Shown: positions 10,915 to 26,027, counted from the first letter of the stretch. The stretch: DNA of 64,000 bases from Tieghemiomyces parasiticus (GCA_027575765.1 JANBPT010000011.1:62001-126000), one strand, 5' to 3'. Made by a program: numbers and translations. Notes: a model not told the origin generated them from the letters alone.

Positions 10915-11170
10915 AGGGTGGATGGTCAGTTAGCACAGACCCTCCCCTCCGGGGATTTAATGCGGTGGGCTGACGAATAAGGTAAGAAGGCGGAGGGCGA
11001 GCCCAATGGCTTGGGGATAGGGGCGGACAAGCCTCAGTCGAGAGGGTGGATGGTCAGATGGCACAGACCCTCCCCTCCGGGGATTTAATGCGCTGGGCTG
11101 ACGAATAAGGTAAGAGGGTGGAGGGCGAGTCCAATGGCTCGGAGATAGGGGCGGACAAGCCTAAATCGAG
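10915..11170. repeat. 128-bp tandem duplication, two copies
   Basis: Copy 1 is 10915-11042 and copy 2 is 11043-11170, followed by the first few bases of a third. The copies align without gaps and differ at roughly a dozen positions by eye. Each contains the palindromic segment CCCTCCCCTCCGGGGATTTA. No frame runs across both copies, so it is a non-coding tandem duplication of moderate age. Confidence 0.85.
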
Positions 11171-14100
11171 AGGGTGGCCTTCTACCATGAATGTAGGCGG
11201 GGGACACTGTTCGCCCCTCAAGTGAACATGACCGTGACTCTACGCGATACGGCTCTCTGAAGATTACTCACCAAGATCGCAGACGTTAGCTGAATTAGTA
11301 CCCCTTGCGGCCCTACGGTGCTTGACAGGACGTGCCTAGCCCCTTGGCAAACCGTGGCTCTGATGAATAACTGATTTCGTAGCGACCAGCTCGCAGATAG
11401 ATTAGGCCCCCCTCCCATCTAAAAACGACCACTGGTTCTGTTGACTGAAATAATGGGGTGACATAGTCTAGGGTGGAAAACGGCTCCTATATTAGGGAAG
11501 AAATGGTGGGGGTGAGGGGATGCCCAAACTGTGAGAATGCGGACGAGGGTGGCAAGGAAGCTAAGACAAGCTCGGTTAGCTAGAGGCCCCTGACCCCTAC
11601 CTAAAATTGACTACGACCTTCCACCTCCCCTTTCTCGTTGGTGCAGGCGTCGCAAGGACACGGGCCAACTGCTCCTTGCCTGGACCGCCTCACACCGACC
11701 CCCAAACATTTCCGATTCGTCAGATTGGGCAACAGTTAGTTGGAGACGGAAAACCACCCGGCCCCACCACACTAGCGCTGACTCCAATGAAGGAGAAGGG
11801 CAGAGTGGTGGTGCTACCGTCTCCATATCCCTCGGCTTCTATCCACGAAGAATCTATACGGCTCTACGGATCTTCACTAATTGACCACCATCTTTATTAG
11901 TATGTTTAGTTCGGCCACCGGAAGCTACTGGACCAGATACGTCACTCCTACCCTGCCCCCCCCCATGGTCAGCGACTGATCCCCTTCTTGGGCCCAGGCC
12001 TCCAGCGGACCTCTGACGACAAGGTCTAGGTCCTCCCCAATCCACGTCACCTTCCAGCGCCTACCATCTATAACCATCCTAATGCTGACATTACCATTCA
12101 TCCAAGATGATACACCTCATGAACCATGGTGCAAGATGTGCTTCTGGGCACTACCTTTTATTATAACCTAGTTTGGCGCCCGACTTTCACCCCCCCCCTC
12201 GCCACCGTTACTCGAGCTATCCCACCCTTTCGAATTGATAGGGTTGGAATCAAAACCTCCCCGACCAATATCTCAATGGCACAAGGAATAGTAAAGGGTG
12301 CAAGTCACATAGCGGTTCAGCGATTACTTGCCCTCGTTTCCATCAGTAACGTTCAGGAGAGGGAGCTCAAGCAACGCCTCACATCTACTTGAGCTGCACC
12401 GCCATGTATCCTTTGGTATATATATTATTATTTTTGGACGGTCGGGACCATCCCCTAACTCTTCTCCTGCCTTGGCTGTTGGACAGTATCTGTGGCGTCT
12501 TGGTTTGGGAACCCATTTTCGCCGACCAGTCACGCCGGTTAGCCCGGGATGCAATGTTTAAAAAGTGCTCGTCCCCGGACGTCTGTGGTCTGCTTTATTT
12601 ATCTGGCCAGAGGTGAAGAGTCAGTTACGGCCCCCATAGCGAGTTGACTACAGTAGAACTTGGCTTATGAAGCTATAACTACCCAGGTGGAAGATGTACA
12701 CCCTCTCTCTGGTAGATCCCATAGGGAGCGTATTCAGCTTTCCTATGGAAACAATAAAGACTTAACTATTTACCCATCGGATACCATTCGTCGTGCTAGC
12801 CATATCTATTGCAAACTGGTCTACATCGCGGTGGGGTGAACTTTAAAGTGCCAGGGAGGCGGTGAATAAGCTTCGCCGTCTATCTACACCCCCTCCTACA
12901 TGGCATACGCCTCACCAAACCATTGCATTTAGACACTTTCACTTATGCACATGGGCAGCAGTAGCGATATCCGACTTGTTGACCTCCTCCGTCACCTTCT
13001 TGTTGAAAATAAATAAGTAAAAAAAAAGGGGCCAGACCGTGGGTCGAAAATAAAAAAGTTATGGACGGTACTACACAAACGTAACTACTGGTCTCATGCT
13101 AAGCGCTTACGCAACCGTGTGTCTCTTACCGCCGACAAGTGTATGAGCATTTCCTGTATGGGTGTCCGGATACGCGCCCTACCGACAGTAACCCCATTTC
13201 CCTGTCTCATCCAATGATACGGGCTAAAAACCATGAGAGTCAACAACGTAGAAGGTTTTGTCATGGGAGCCAGCAGGGTGCCACTCAGAAGTAAGCTCGA
13301 AACCGCCACCGCACTTTAATTAGAAGCTGGAATGTAATCCAAAGTCATTACCAATAAGTTCCCATGCGGCCGTTATCCGAGTGGGAAAACAAAAGGAAAA
13401 AACGAAAGCATAGACAGCACACGGCTGATCGTCATCCCCACTACTTGGTCCATCGAAACCACCGGGACGCCTTTAAACCATCTAGCGGATCCCCCCACTG
13501 AGAATAGTATGTGTTTGCTGCGAAAAGAGGGTGGGGAAGAGGGAGGGCTCACTTACACTCGCGCACGCTCCTGCAGCAGTAGTCACGGGTGGCTTAACCC
13601 CCTCCCCTCCACTACCCACCATTCCGCTACAGTGTTGGATGGTTTAATTAGGTAGATTTGCATGGATGGGCCTCATCATGTCCGAGGCATCGTAACGGGC
13701 AAGCACGCGCAGGGTTGGCATACCGAATCGATATGTGGCATTCACCCTGCTCACCCCCCAAAAAAAACATTATACCAACTAAATGACCTAGACGCACAGT
13801 ACATCTTAGAACTCTCCGTGGGACTATATGGAAGTCGCAGCGTTATACGCGACGTTAAATAAACCACCTTCCTTCTCCTCTTCTGCGGGACTATGGTCGA
13901 TGCAAATCTCGTACTAACTGTTCATAGGTTAGTGGTACGCACATTTTGGATGACGAATTGCCATGGGTATCTGGACATTAATCGCAAAAATGACATGCCC
14001 AATCCCTATACTCAGGCTGAAAAGAACCTGCTACCTACTACATTCACCCACTCAGACTTATCCTTCTCCCTTCTACAGTTTCACCGGGTCAGAAATATGG

Positions 14101-17100
14101 GAATGACCATAATAGACACAGACTGGTGTCTACTATGCATCACCAATACCTGTGCGGCGTTAAAGGGGGGGGTAGCTTAAACCATAGGACGGTGAACCTA
14201 CTTTGCTCCTGTGGGTCCGAATTGACTAAGCCCCAAATGAAAAGATCGAGTAACCCGGACCTGCCTTGTTTGGCCATGGCAGGGTCCCTTCGATAGTAGT
14301 TTTGTTTTTTAGTAAGCTGATTAAAGGGTGGTCGGGAAGTGTAGGTGGTTAAAAGTGGTGATGACTTGAAGGGCAGTTGGAATTGACCTGTGGGTCTAGG
14401 TGGCGGTCCTTGCAAAGACGCCTGGGTAATACTCTGACGCGTCCATATACATAAAGGTACACATGGTGTAAACAAAGTGGTCGCTCTGGCATCCCCGATG
14501 CACCATACTACGTAGGTATCTCCCCCTCCCTCCTTCTCAAGTTTCTCGGCAACCCTTGCCTATCAGCGGCGTTTCTGATAGCTAAAACTTGGGTGGGGCG
14601 GTCTCTAAGAATTTTCTTTCCCCAAAGCTGTCGTATTTTTTATAAAAAAAATATAATCCGCCATTCCTGGAAGACCTATTACCTCTTTTTTTTTACGCAG
14701 CCGCTGGTGGAAGTAGCGACTCGTTAGCGTCCCACTAGGTCCCGCGACTTCGGCCGGGGATGATCAATTAGGGAAACGAGGAAAATAGTAGGGTACACTC
14801 ATTGATCAGTGGGGATCAAAAGCTATAGCGGAAACTTAAACCGAGGACAATGCGGTAGCAATGTCCGTCCACCAAGCGGATCAGTTTAAGACATAGGTCC
14901 AACTAGTTCTTCGAATAGTGTCTTCGTATTAACGTAAAGTAGGGGGAGGAAAGGGGGGGGGCGGGGTTTGCACAGACCAAATCAACTGCATAATGTGAAG
15001 AGTCGAATTTTGACTACAATGTGCTAACCAAAGGATGAAGGGGGGGCGAGATAGCGTCGACTAACGCGGGCAATAAAGATTCATGAAGGGGTGGGGGATT
15101 AGTGAAAAAATAAAGGGGGGAGGAAGGGTTCCTATGATGGTGGTGGTGAGGGCGATTTCATGAGACAAGCGGTCATGTCCTCATAATCCGGGGGACTCCC
15201 CGCCACTCACTTGTATATGCGCGCGCGTCCAAAAGTAAATGATGTTGCTTTCTTCCGAATAGAACCGAGAACCGTGCCATATCCACAGCGGATCACTTCG
15301 AAAGGTGGTGAGGAACGGTGTGAAGGGGATGAGGAGGAAACAGTGCTGCCTTCAGTAGTCAGTTGGAGGGGGAAGGGTGGTCGACACAGATGCCCCCCTC
15401 TGGATGCTGGGACCTGTAGACCAGACATGAAGAACCCCAAACCTGATACCCCTTAATACCTATGAAGGAGCCAAAGACGTAGCACACTCCAATCCACATC
15501 TTTTGCCTTATCATGTCAGCGATACATGTAACGGATGTCTGTTTACAACTTCGTATCGAATCGACGATCCGGCTCCTTACGATCGAGGCCATATGGTTAT
15601 TTGAGGTGGGTCCTGGTTTTCTTTGATGCGCATTGATGTTGAGCACGCAGCTACGGGTGAGATCCCGGTGTAGACCCGGTAAGTAAGGGCGGGGAGTGGG
15701 CGTGTGACCAGTGGAGATCGATTCATTTTGGTCCAAGCAGTAATACTCCTACGGAAGCAGCTGCTACGGATCAAAGCCTGTCGGGTTTCTGAGCACCCCC
15801 TAATCCCAAGGCTACAACCTGAAACACCCTGTGGGCCCGAGGCTGGCCACTAGAGATTAATCCGTACGGACTCCTGCACGCAACGCGAATGGGAGAGGCT
15901 CGAGGTTTGTGCAAGTTTAATACATTCGTAGACTGTGGGATGCACAAGGCCCCTTGCTGCCTGAACCGGAACCACGGGAATCCATCGACAAGAGAGGCTT
16001 CCATCAGCCAAAATATTAGAGTGAAGAGTAGTGGGCGGCTAATCCGACCGAGGTACCCTGGTCTCCGCCTGCGCCGCCACCGCCCACTCTAACGTCACCA
16101 CATTCACCATGATACCAATGCGAAGGCTGGCCACTCTTAACTCATTGGCATCCAATCTATTTGTCTTTCCGGACGTATTTCCATCCAGTGGAAGCAAGTA
16201 GCTGTGGTGACAGAGATACCCAAAAACGGTTAGCTTAGGATTGGCAGGGTTTTGACTATGTGGAAGAAAGGAGAATAGGGGTTTCATATCTTGTGGTTGT
16301 CTTTACCACCGGTGTTGTTCCGCCTCCTCCTCTTCCCAGCCGCAATCAAATTTCACGTATTTACTACTAACAATCAACTATCAGCCGGAATTAAGGATGG
16401 GAAGGAGAATATGAGAGGTCAATAGCATAGTCAAAAAAATCCTGAACCCCCCCCTCCCACACACAGATGAAAGTGAAGAGGACGCGTCGCAAGCAACATT
16501 GGCCAAAAGGTGAAGGTGTCTGTTCAGCACGGTATCTTACGCTAAGCATTGGGAAGTTTCTAGCCGAATGGCTTGGAGGAATATGGCAACATTGGCGAAG
16601 GGGGAATTAAGTAGATAGTAGAGCGAAGAGGCCCCTACAAATGAAAATGGTGGAGATTCAATGCAGAACTAGTGCGAAAACATGTTGCCCAGCTCGATTC
16701 AACCCAAGGTCTTCCGAATCGCGCGCCTTTACACGTTAGACCCGGACATTCAAGGTGGGGTGAGAGAGGGGGGGAGGGAGCGAGCCAGTATTTCAAAGGG
16801 TTGCGTGATGAAGTAGCGGGTACAGGGAGGTATTTGTCCTCACTACCCTGGGGATGGGGAGTACTAGCAACTTCCTCCCCCTCCATAAACTTCGAGTGGC
16901 TAGAATGGGCCTTTTGAAATGTGTTTGAACCGACAGAGAGGATGGGGGGTGGGCTATCATTTAGTAGGCGAGGGGGGGGGGCGGCTGGTCATCAAAAATG
17001 CGAGAACGATAACGGGCCAGTTTAGAATTGGGGCGGTGTCAAATTGTTTGACAGGGTGGTCGGTGACTGAAGTGCCCTAGTACAAGCAGAAACCATCGCC

Positions 17101-17802
17101 TTCACGCTACCTAATCAATCATCCTCGTTTACAAGAGAGAGCATTTTCGGGGGTGGCAATTAAGTAGCTGTTGGACCCGTCTGCACAGAATCGGTCCAGT
17201 TTTTAGTATGAATCTGTCGACAAGTAGTATACGTCAGCAGCTTAACACCACCTAGGTCCCTGTTTCTGGATGGACGTGTGCACAAGCGACTTTTACCGAT
17301 ACAGTGAAATATGAGAAGGGGAGGGGGCCGTCGATTCGTTTCTCCCCCCCCCTCGTCGATGCAATAGTCACAAGCCTCTTGTGGTTTTCCACAACAACCT
17401 TGTGAAGACTGGGTGTGTGGGGGTGTTTTTTTTTATGTTTCCTATCCACTAATCCCCTCCCTTCACACCTTTGTACATTATTGATATAAATCACCGTTGT
17501 AACAGAATCGGTCAATGCCCGCCAGTGGGTAGCTCTCGGTGACCCTACTTTTACTGAGCGAGGGGACCAGTAGGATCTAGGTTGATTTCAACCGGATACT
17601 GGTACAAGTCGTCAAGGTGGCGCGGAAAGAACTGCCTCGGCGCTGTATTCAACGTGATCGCGTCGCGGTGGGTAGGGCCCGTGACCCAGTTTCGCCACCG
17701 TGGAGGTGCCGTGTTGTCCCTCGCGCATCGGTGGGTTTATTCGGTCTCTTTATGTTTCGCTTAACCGTCCAGTTAATTAATTAGCCGGCCAAAAGATAGG
17801 TG

Positions 17803-17828
17803 CAGTGAACGCACGCGCGCGCGCATGT
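17803..17828. repeat. Short alternating CG/CA tract
   Basis: An alternating purine-pyrimidine run (ACGCACGCGCGCGCGCATGT) could adopt Z-form DNA. It lies in the gene-free region with no linked gene. Confidence 0.6.
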
Positions 17829-19044
17829 AACCATCTGTGGTAAACTACTGTCAGACACTTTTCTACCCCCTTTTATGCCATACATAGACACGGAAAGTCC
17901 ACGTCATAGGTACCGGTTCTGACGCCCCACCGCCTCCTTTTTTTTTCTTTTTCACGCCGCTCACTGACAATTCACGCGCACTTCCGCATTCACACTATTA
18001 ATTATGGCGTTGGCAAGGGCGGAAAGAGGATGATTAGAATCAGAGTCCTCCACCATCGACGCCCAGCTGATTAAGCAAGACCTCTACTGGCCGTACAGTC
18101 AATCGGTTCCTCGATCGAAGGGTTGTGAACTACAGATTCTTCGGATCGACGTTCGATTCGGAGGACATTGGAGCCAACGAGGGATCGGTACATCGCGTCC
18201 GGCTTCCTGCTAACAATGAAGCGTGCCAGTATCGTCACCCTTGGCGCACCTCGTCAGAAAGGCATCGCCCTACACCTACGCACCTACACTATGTAAAATC
18301 GATGTCGTACTCACAACAGACCATGCGGTTTTAACCCATACCCTAACTGACTCTAGGGAAGCCATTCCCATTCTTAACTCTTCCTCCCCCGTAAGTCCGC
18401 CATCGGGTCCGAGACGCTCTTCTCTCCACACCCACCCAGCCATTCTCCAGCCCATCCACTTGCCTAGCCCCTACCCTATCTGTACTGACTACTTTGGTAA
18501 TGGAGAAGAGCACTCCTCCTCCCGATGGGCATTCAACCCTACTCTTCAGATCATTGGATGAGCTAATCACTGTCAATGATTGATAAAGAAGAAGAGCCCT
18601 CTTTTTTATTGAAAGCAATGTCATGGCTTCAGGTTTCCATTTACAATGAAGAATAATCATAATGACCATCTCTCTCCCCTGGCTTGAAAGAAACGGGGGT
18701 TTTTCATTATGAACTGAATAAACCCGGGACTTTCCCCCCCCATACACTTTACTACCCCTAAATATCCGGGTATCCAGTCCCTTGAAATGAAACATGAAAA
18801 ACCAGTTCCCCTTCTTCACATACGTATGTTAACGCGCTCTAATTTCTGTTCAGACGGTGTCCAACCCTCCTCTCCCTTTCCCTCCCCATGGACCTTAGGG
18901 TGAAAAGTTATGCGATTCGATATCACCAGCGGCATTGCTGAGGCAAGGGGCGACGGAGATGATAACGTGGAGGGGCACTGGATAGTAAACGTTCTTAACC
19001 CTCGCCTCCCACCGTGCACCGATACCAACACCTCAGAAGAAAAG

Positions 19045-19074
19045 CGGCGGTGGTGGTGGTGGTGGTGGCGGCGG
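19045..19074. repeat. GGT/CGG trinucleotide microsatellite
   Basis: A run of GGT units is flanked by CGG units. It is read as poly-His or poly-Trp in short spurious frames, with no evidence of coding. Confidence 0.8.
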
Positions 19075-22000
19075 CTAACTGAAGTGGCTTGAACAACTGG
19101 TCCGATGCCGTGCATGATCGGCTTCAATGGCTTCTTTTTCAGGGTTTGGGTTAGGGAACTGCTAGTGTATCCCAAGGGGAGATGAAATGTTGATAGATGC
19201 GGACATTGGCTGTGCGGTGGTTGCTATTATTTAAGTCTTCATTGCGAAAAGGGGGCGAAACCGGTCGGTGGTGGATAGGGGTGGGAGATGCGGCTGAAGG
19301 GAAGACGAGGGAGGAGACGGTGGGAGAAGGGAAGACCATCGGTTTACTACAGATCGATGTGATAGGTACGCAGCGAGTGGAAAGACTATTGTGGGTAGAA
19401 AGGTTGAAGCCAGTTTAAATTTTTTTAAAAAAAATAGATAATAAGGTGTGCATTAGTCAATAATACGTTGACCAATCCATAAGCAGGAATAATAGTTACT
19501 CTTCCGTCTCCCCACGGGCGAACCAATGGCGTTTTAGGTGTATTATTTTATAGGCCGGGTGAGGCTGGCATATATGACGTGAGCATGTCGACGTCGACAG
19601 GTTCCTTTCCAAATTCTAATGCCATGCACTCAAAGCACCACGCTGGCATGTGTATGCACATGCGAGCGAGAGTGGGAAGGTGCGCCCCCCAGGGTCTATC
19701 CCTCCACGTCCACCCTATATAAGAAAACCGCCGCCTTTTATCCAGACCTTAGCAGTGCATACGAGTGTATCCCGCAATGTACCGCATGTCTTCGGTCGCG
19801 ACCGGACCCGGAAATTAGCTTAAAGAGACAACTGTACTCTAATACAGCGGGGCTAGTTCATTGGTAATATTATTACCATGATATTTTGGTAAGGGAGGGA
19901 ATATTGAAACGGTGGGACTGTATGGGAACAGCTAGGCGGTGGGGAAAAATACATGGCTCTGGAAGTGGCTTATAAATAGGCGAACTCAACAAAGTTACTC
20001 GACCCTAGTGTCCCCTCCAAAAAAATATGACCTAATAAAGCCCTATTTTTAGGCTCAAGTTATTATACCGATTGATAGCTGTGCTATCGAGACAGCGGAA
20101 GGGATGGCTATTGTTGGCTCGGATTGGAGAAGAGTTGGCAGTTAAAATAGTCTTCACCCCCCCTCCCAATAAAGCCTAAAAGTGGAGAGTGCTGACTCTA
20201 TCTACTTTTACCGTAATTGTCTCCATACCACCTCCCGCAGCGTACAGGATCTTAAAACCATGATAGGAGCGGGCGAGCCCTAATCGGATTCGATAGGTAC
20301 CTAAATAATTACCCTACTAACCATCAAACCTCATTCACACGCCCTTTCTTACGTCCCCCTCCTTCGTACTCTCACTGCAGATTTACAGTATCTAGGTCGC
20401 TTTCCCCTCCCCCTTCCTCCTCATATACCTACGTTGACGAATTGCTGGGACCCTGGCGACTGTGCCTGGTGGCTTAGGACATGTCCGAAACCTCACATGC
20501 TGCTGTCGGGCATCGGCCGAGAAAACAATAGCGACGGCAGATGGTGGGGTGGCGATTAAAGCGTTGTGCGTGAATGTCAAGTTTGGGCTTGTAGGCACAA
20601 ATGTGAGGAGCGGTAATTAGCGGAAGTCCTAATGCTCTTGATACAGCGACGTGATGAGGTCACCAGCCCAGCCCATTTTTTTTGGTGTGTGCTCAGGTTT
20701 TGGATTTCCCTGAAGGAATGGATAGTGCGGATTGGACTGGCAACGGGTCAGCCTCGTCCCCCCTCCCACTCCACCCCTCACACGCACGGGCTATCCAATG
20801 TTTAGTTTCATATCCCAAACGGCCTACGCGTCCATTCTAGCATGTAACCACCTGCCCAATTTGGCCCACATTGCGTAGGGTCGTACACGTTTCAGCGGCC
20901 ACATCGTTTCAGAAAGCGTCCTTCTTTAGCAATAAAGAAATGAAATAAAGGAGGCAATATTGGGGGAAGGGGGGGTTGACGTCAGTTCCGGAATGTCGGG
21001 CCCGAGCATTCTCCCTCGCCTTCCCCCTGCTATTCAGTACCTTTTGCCGATAGGTTGGCTCATTCACGTCCCACCTTGTGTGCCGCCCATTTACCTCGAC
21101 CCTGCCCTTGCTACAATGTCCATTCCCCGCCTAACTCTCTCGAGACGACCAGACTAGAACACAACGCAGCATTAGTAGGACAGGAGGAAAGGAGGTGCAG
21201 ACCCTATCCCGGAACTGCCGCAAAGGATATAGTGAGAAGGGTGGTGGTTGAGCTTGTAAGCAAAGTGGGCGGTCGATAAAAGTAGAGACGGGCAAAGGTT
21301 GGTAAGACATAAATAGGGCATAGACATCAACTCACCCCTATCCCCCGCCTCACCCTAATAGCTACCCCACTTCACCTCCACCCCCCCAAAAAAAAATCTA
21401 CGGTAGAGCCAAGGAGAGGGAATGAAGACATACAGCCCAAGAAGGCACCTTTATTGCCGACCCTCCCTCTCTCGTGCCACCCGGTTGCGCGCAATCCAAC
21501 GAAGAAATGTCATCAGACAACTGGCCAAGGTGGAGGAAGTCTGGGTGATACGCGAGGGTGTTGCCAATGGAGGGGAATTGAAGGAACAGTAACGAGGTAC
21601 GGAGTGACCTACTTCTCCACACCCCCCCGTTTAGTTTGTGCAGAGCTGTAGAATGGGTGCCTCCCTTTTTACTTACCATTGGACCACGGCTCGGCCGATC
21701 TCGAATCTATCGGAACGTCACCAAGAGCCATGGCCCCGAGAAACTAACATATAGTACTGGATTCCTCCGAGACGGGTCTCCCTACTCCCCTGGACTGAAA
21801 CCGAATACTTTAATGAGTAGACATTGTATTGACACTTTGACCCGCATACACACACAGGGGCATCCGATCCCACTTACACCCACGCTCGGTTCAGGCGCCA
21901 AGAAATCATGGCAAATTTGCCAAGCTCAGGGGAGTGAAAGTGTCAGATAAATGGGATAATCACTTCACATCCCCCCTCCCTACACAAAGACTGTGCACCT

Positions 22001-24380
22001 CGGATCCGATCTCATGCCGCACCGTGCCCGACAAGTACCCATAAGTGCCCTATTCGGGTGCTGGGCACAGGGGGAGAAAGGTGCTCCTTCTACCCGCCGA
22101 CTTGGGGGAGGCCAGATGAAGTTCAAGGGGAGTGCGGAAGGAGGACATAGTAGGACCCGCAGGTAAAAAAAAGATGGTAGAGGGTTTAATTAATGAGACA
22201 TTACACAACGTGTAGAAGTACGGGAAGGAGGTGTTATTACTCAGTCATACCTGGGCGGCGGAAATATGGCTGAGAAGTCTGTCGTCAGGGGGGAAGAGGA
22301 AGAGGGGGCTCTAGAACCCACGGCCATGTGCACCCAGTGAATCGGACGAGAAAGAAGGCACGTTACCGTCTGCTGACATGACGTTGAAGGGCCGGGGGTG
22401 GGGGAGGGGAAGGGTAGCGGGTGGGGGCGAGAGCCTTCGTCCAGTAGCAGCTACAAGTCACCCGGACGTAAAGAGAAGGGCGGGGAGTCCTACCGTGACC
22501 AATTCCCCGCACCCTCTCCTTCGTTCACGGACCCTGGTCGAGAGCAGTGGGTTGGCTCGAGATCCCTGCATTATTGCGGACGGCTTGAGCCTAGAGGTGG
22601 ACTCCTCAACCGATCTGGCGGCTTGCTCTACCATTCGGCCCTCTACGCGTCCTCGTTTGAGGGTCGTGTAGTTAACAGACCTAGAAAGGGCAACGTAGTG
22701 GTTGACGCTGCATGTCCCTCGCAAGACGGAAGAGTGAGAGGGAAGGAGGGTTGGGGGGAGCAATAGTAGGTTTTTCCAGCAATTATTCGAAACTCGATAA
22801 TGGGTGGGGCATGGTTTATTTCTCTTTTTTTTTTTGGTTCATAGCCATCCACGTCTCCTTTCAATATTATTACCCTCTTCTGCACCAAGATTTCATGTCA
22901 ACCGGGATACTTGTATGACGACGTGCGGCAACGTTCATCCGAATTTTCCGGATCGGCCATGGTCCGAGGGAAGGAGAGAGTGTGAGAGAGAGCCATGAGG
23001 CTAAGATAGTAGTAGAAGTTAGCAAAGCACCGTTAGGGCCAACTCGGCCAGCCTCGCCGGATTTGGGCATTGGAGGTAACGCAAATGGGCTCGGAATTTC
23101 CCCCTCCCCTAAGCACTATGACTTATCATCCATTTTTTCCCGACAAATGGCAATTAAGGAAGGTCCGCAGAGACATTTCACCACGTACAGTGTTCAATCA
23201 ATTCGAGTGCCAAGCTCTTGGAACGCACGCCGTCGTACCGGGTGGGGAGGGGAAGGGTTGTTGTTTTTGCTTTTAATTTATGGCCAAGAACCCCGACGGT
23301 AAGTTTCAACTCGTCGTCCTTCACTACCTTGACTTCCGTCCAGCCTCTCGGGTAAACCTATGGTTCCATCCGCCCACACTGCCCACGCTAAAAAAAACGG
23401 AACTAGCGACGTGACAATTGGATTTATACTCACACTTACACTTGCACACCCACAGCGCTGGGTCCCAAAACACACAATAGGAGGGAGAACTAGCAACGTA
23501 TAGGTTCTGACGGCCTGAAAGCAGCCGTCCAATAATGCTCTGATGTCGTGGTAGGAAGGTCGTGGCGGCGAATTATCCCATAGAAAAAATACCTACATGA
23601 CGCCATGTAATTGATACGAAAGAAGTGGGCGAAGTTAATATACTTCAAAATCGACCATAGCAGCACCAATAATCCGACTAATGGGAAACGGTCAGACTGA
23701 GAAGCAGACTGCCGTTCCAGGCCGGGATGATCTTTAGGCGGTGGTTTAAGCAGGGTGTGGATGTAAGGGGGTGTTAAACCAAGAGGATATGTAGAGAGAG
23801 GGTGGAGGGTGATGGAAATAGGCACGACTCGTATAGAAAAAAATGCAAAAATGTAGGTTACATCGGACGACTTAGTTAGCTCTTCCACTCACCCCCCTCC
23901 CCTTGTCGCTTTCCGGCACCCGAACAATCTAAAGAAAGGTTTCCCGCCGAGCAAGGGACGAGAATGACCGAGTAACCTTAGTGAATAGACAGAGGATGGG
24001 GGGGGGTAGAGGATATTCAGACTCCATCGACTCTATTGAGGCCCCTATGGTGAATATCAACACCAATTTAACCCCCGGGATGGGTATTAATATATGGGAA
24101 GGGTGAGATGTACGGCTAACAACTTGTTAAAAGCACGGGTATCTTCAGGATAGAGAGCGGGGATTTGATGAGGATCGAGGAAAGTTGACTGGGGGGGCGC
24201 AGGGGGGGGTAAGACCAAGGGATAAGCTACTAGAGAGAGGTGGGAAATTCTAACGGAGGGAAAAAATCCGAGTACCTAGGAGAGATGGCCCGGGCGTCAT
24301 AATCCCCACCGTGAGATAACTGGCTGCCAGTCCGAAGGGTCCGTTGGTCTGTATCTCACTCACACACATCAGTTCTCCCG

Positions 24381-24420
24381 CCCCCCCCCCACATCTCTCT
24401 CTCTCTCCCTCCCCTCCCCA
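24381..24420. repeat. C10 run followed by CT repeat
   Basis: Ten C residues (24381-24390) are followed by a CT/CCCTCC pyrimidine tract. The strong strand asymmetry continues to about 24570. Confidence 0.75.
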
Positions 24421-25337
24421 CCCCCACATCTTCTCTTTGTACTACGAACTCCCCTCCCCCTCACAACCCCCCCCCACCGAATCACAATTACATATTAGTG
24501 CAAGATCTTCCTATCTCCCTTTTTTCACTCACCTCACTTTTCCCTCCTCCTTCCTCCCCTCCCCTCCACCTCTCTAGTACCAATGGGGAGAGGGCTTGGC
24601 TGTGTACACCCCAGCTACCCCGGGCCCATCAGATATGGACTTGTTCTAAAAGTTTTTGGATGTGGAGTGGGTGAGTGGAGTGAGAGAGAGAGAGGGTAAA
24701 AATTGTAGAACGTTGGGTGGGCGAGGCGGGTGAACGTGCCGTTTGACAGGTACATCAGTTTTAGGAGTAGGTACAAGCTAGTCCTTCTTTCTTATCCATA
24801 CCGCCACTCCGCCAACAATGGATGGACCCCACTGGTGACAGGATTACCCTGTAGTTTTATTGTATTTTTGATTATTGGTGGTTTCTGGGTTGCAGTCTAC
24901 ATGGTTTCCCTATTCCCTTTACCTTTTGCCCTTTTTTTTCGTTCTAGTTTTCTCTCGTGGAGGCCGAATCTCGCTTGCCTTGTGTGTGACACCCTACGAG
25001 GCTGACGGGAGGGAAGCGGGTCGGGCAGAGCATTCAATGCGTCGATAGAGTATCCTCGTTGAGCCTGTAACACACAGCCTCCGCTCCTATTCTAAAAGCT
25101 ATTTATGCCCCGGATCGAGCGCCCTCTATACTTCAAGCCCCTCCAAAAAAAACAACCCCTAACTGGTGCGACCTATGGTGTTTACTTGAATACGGGAGAG
25201 GATGTATGAGCGAGGTTTGGGAATGGGTAGGGTGGGCGGGTAATATCCTTCTACCGCACGGTGGTAGACCTGTATTTATCACGTACCTCCCCAAAAGTCT
25301 GCCATCCTCGCACGCCTATGCAGCGATATCTGTCCGC

Positions 25338-25354
25338 GTTTGTGTGTGTGTGTG
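25338..25354. repeat. GT dinucleotide microsatellite
   Basis: A short TG repeat in the gene-free region. Confidence 0.7.
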
Positions 25355-25989
25355 CGTCCTTCTATAGATCTATGGTGCGGCGTTGAGGGAGTGTATTACT
25401 TGGGGTTAGGAGGTGACGAGGGCGGTTGGCTTCGTTCGGGTGTATCCACAAGTACATCACTTATAGGACCCACACAACTACCAGGTGTAACCCCCCGGAT
25501 ATTGGAAGTGTGGGCATTGATGGGCATTACAATTGGAGTTGTCATGGCTCGTGTCTTACCTCTCCCACCCCCTTTCCTCGCCATGGCTGGTCCAAAACTG
25601 GCGGCCGTATTATAGGTCAGCTTATACCCGAGAGCGATACGTTCATTTTTCTACTGCCCACGTCGAATTATGGATATGGGCACGTATCGTGTATAAGGGT
25701 AAAGATAGTTGCCAGGTAGCAGATTCACATTGCTGATAATAACCTCCCCGCGACCGTAGGCCAATCCCTGCTTTATATTCGCAATTATCCTCCCGTTCGG
25801 GAAACCAGGCGTGGAAACTAACAAAACCTTCTGACCAGGCGGAGAACTAGGACGTAAGGGCACCAGAGCGCCAAGTAGAGGAAAGTCGACACATTATGAC
25901 GCCAAGAGGATGGGCGGACCACCACGACTGCTTAGCAGCGATCGGCCGCGGATGCTTCAAGCACTTGAAGGGTGGGGGTTTGGAGGCAG

Positions 25990-26027
25990 GGAGAGAGAGA
26001 GAGAGTGTGTGTGTGTGTGTGTGTGTG
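25990..26027. repeat. Compound GA then GT microsatellite
   Basis: About seven GA units pass directly into about eleven GT units. This is a typical slippage-prone compound repeat with no adjacent gene. Confidence 0.85.

Noticed and set aside
18343..18819. Minus-strand frame of 158 codons in the desert
   Set aside because: No coding-like features; overlapping frames on the other strand are equally open.
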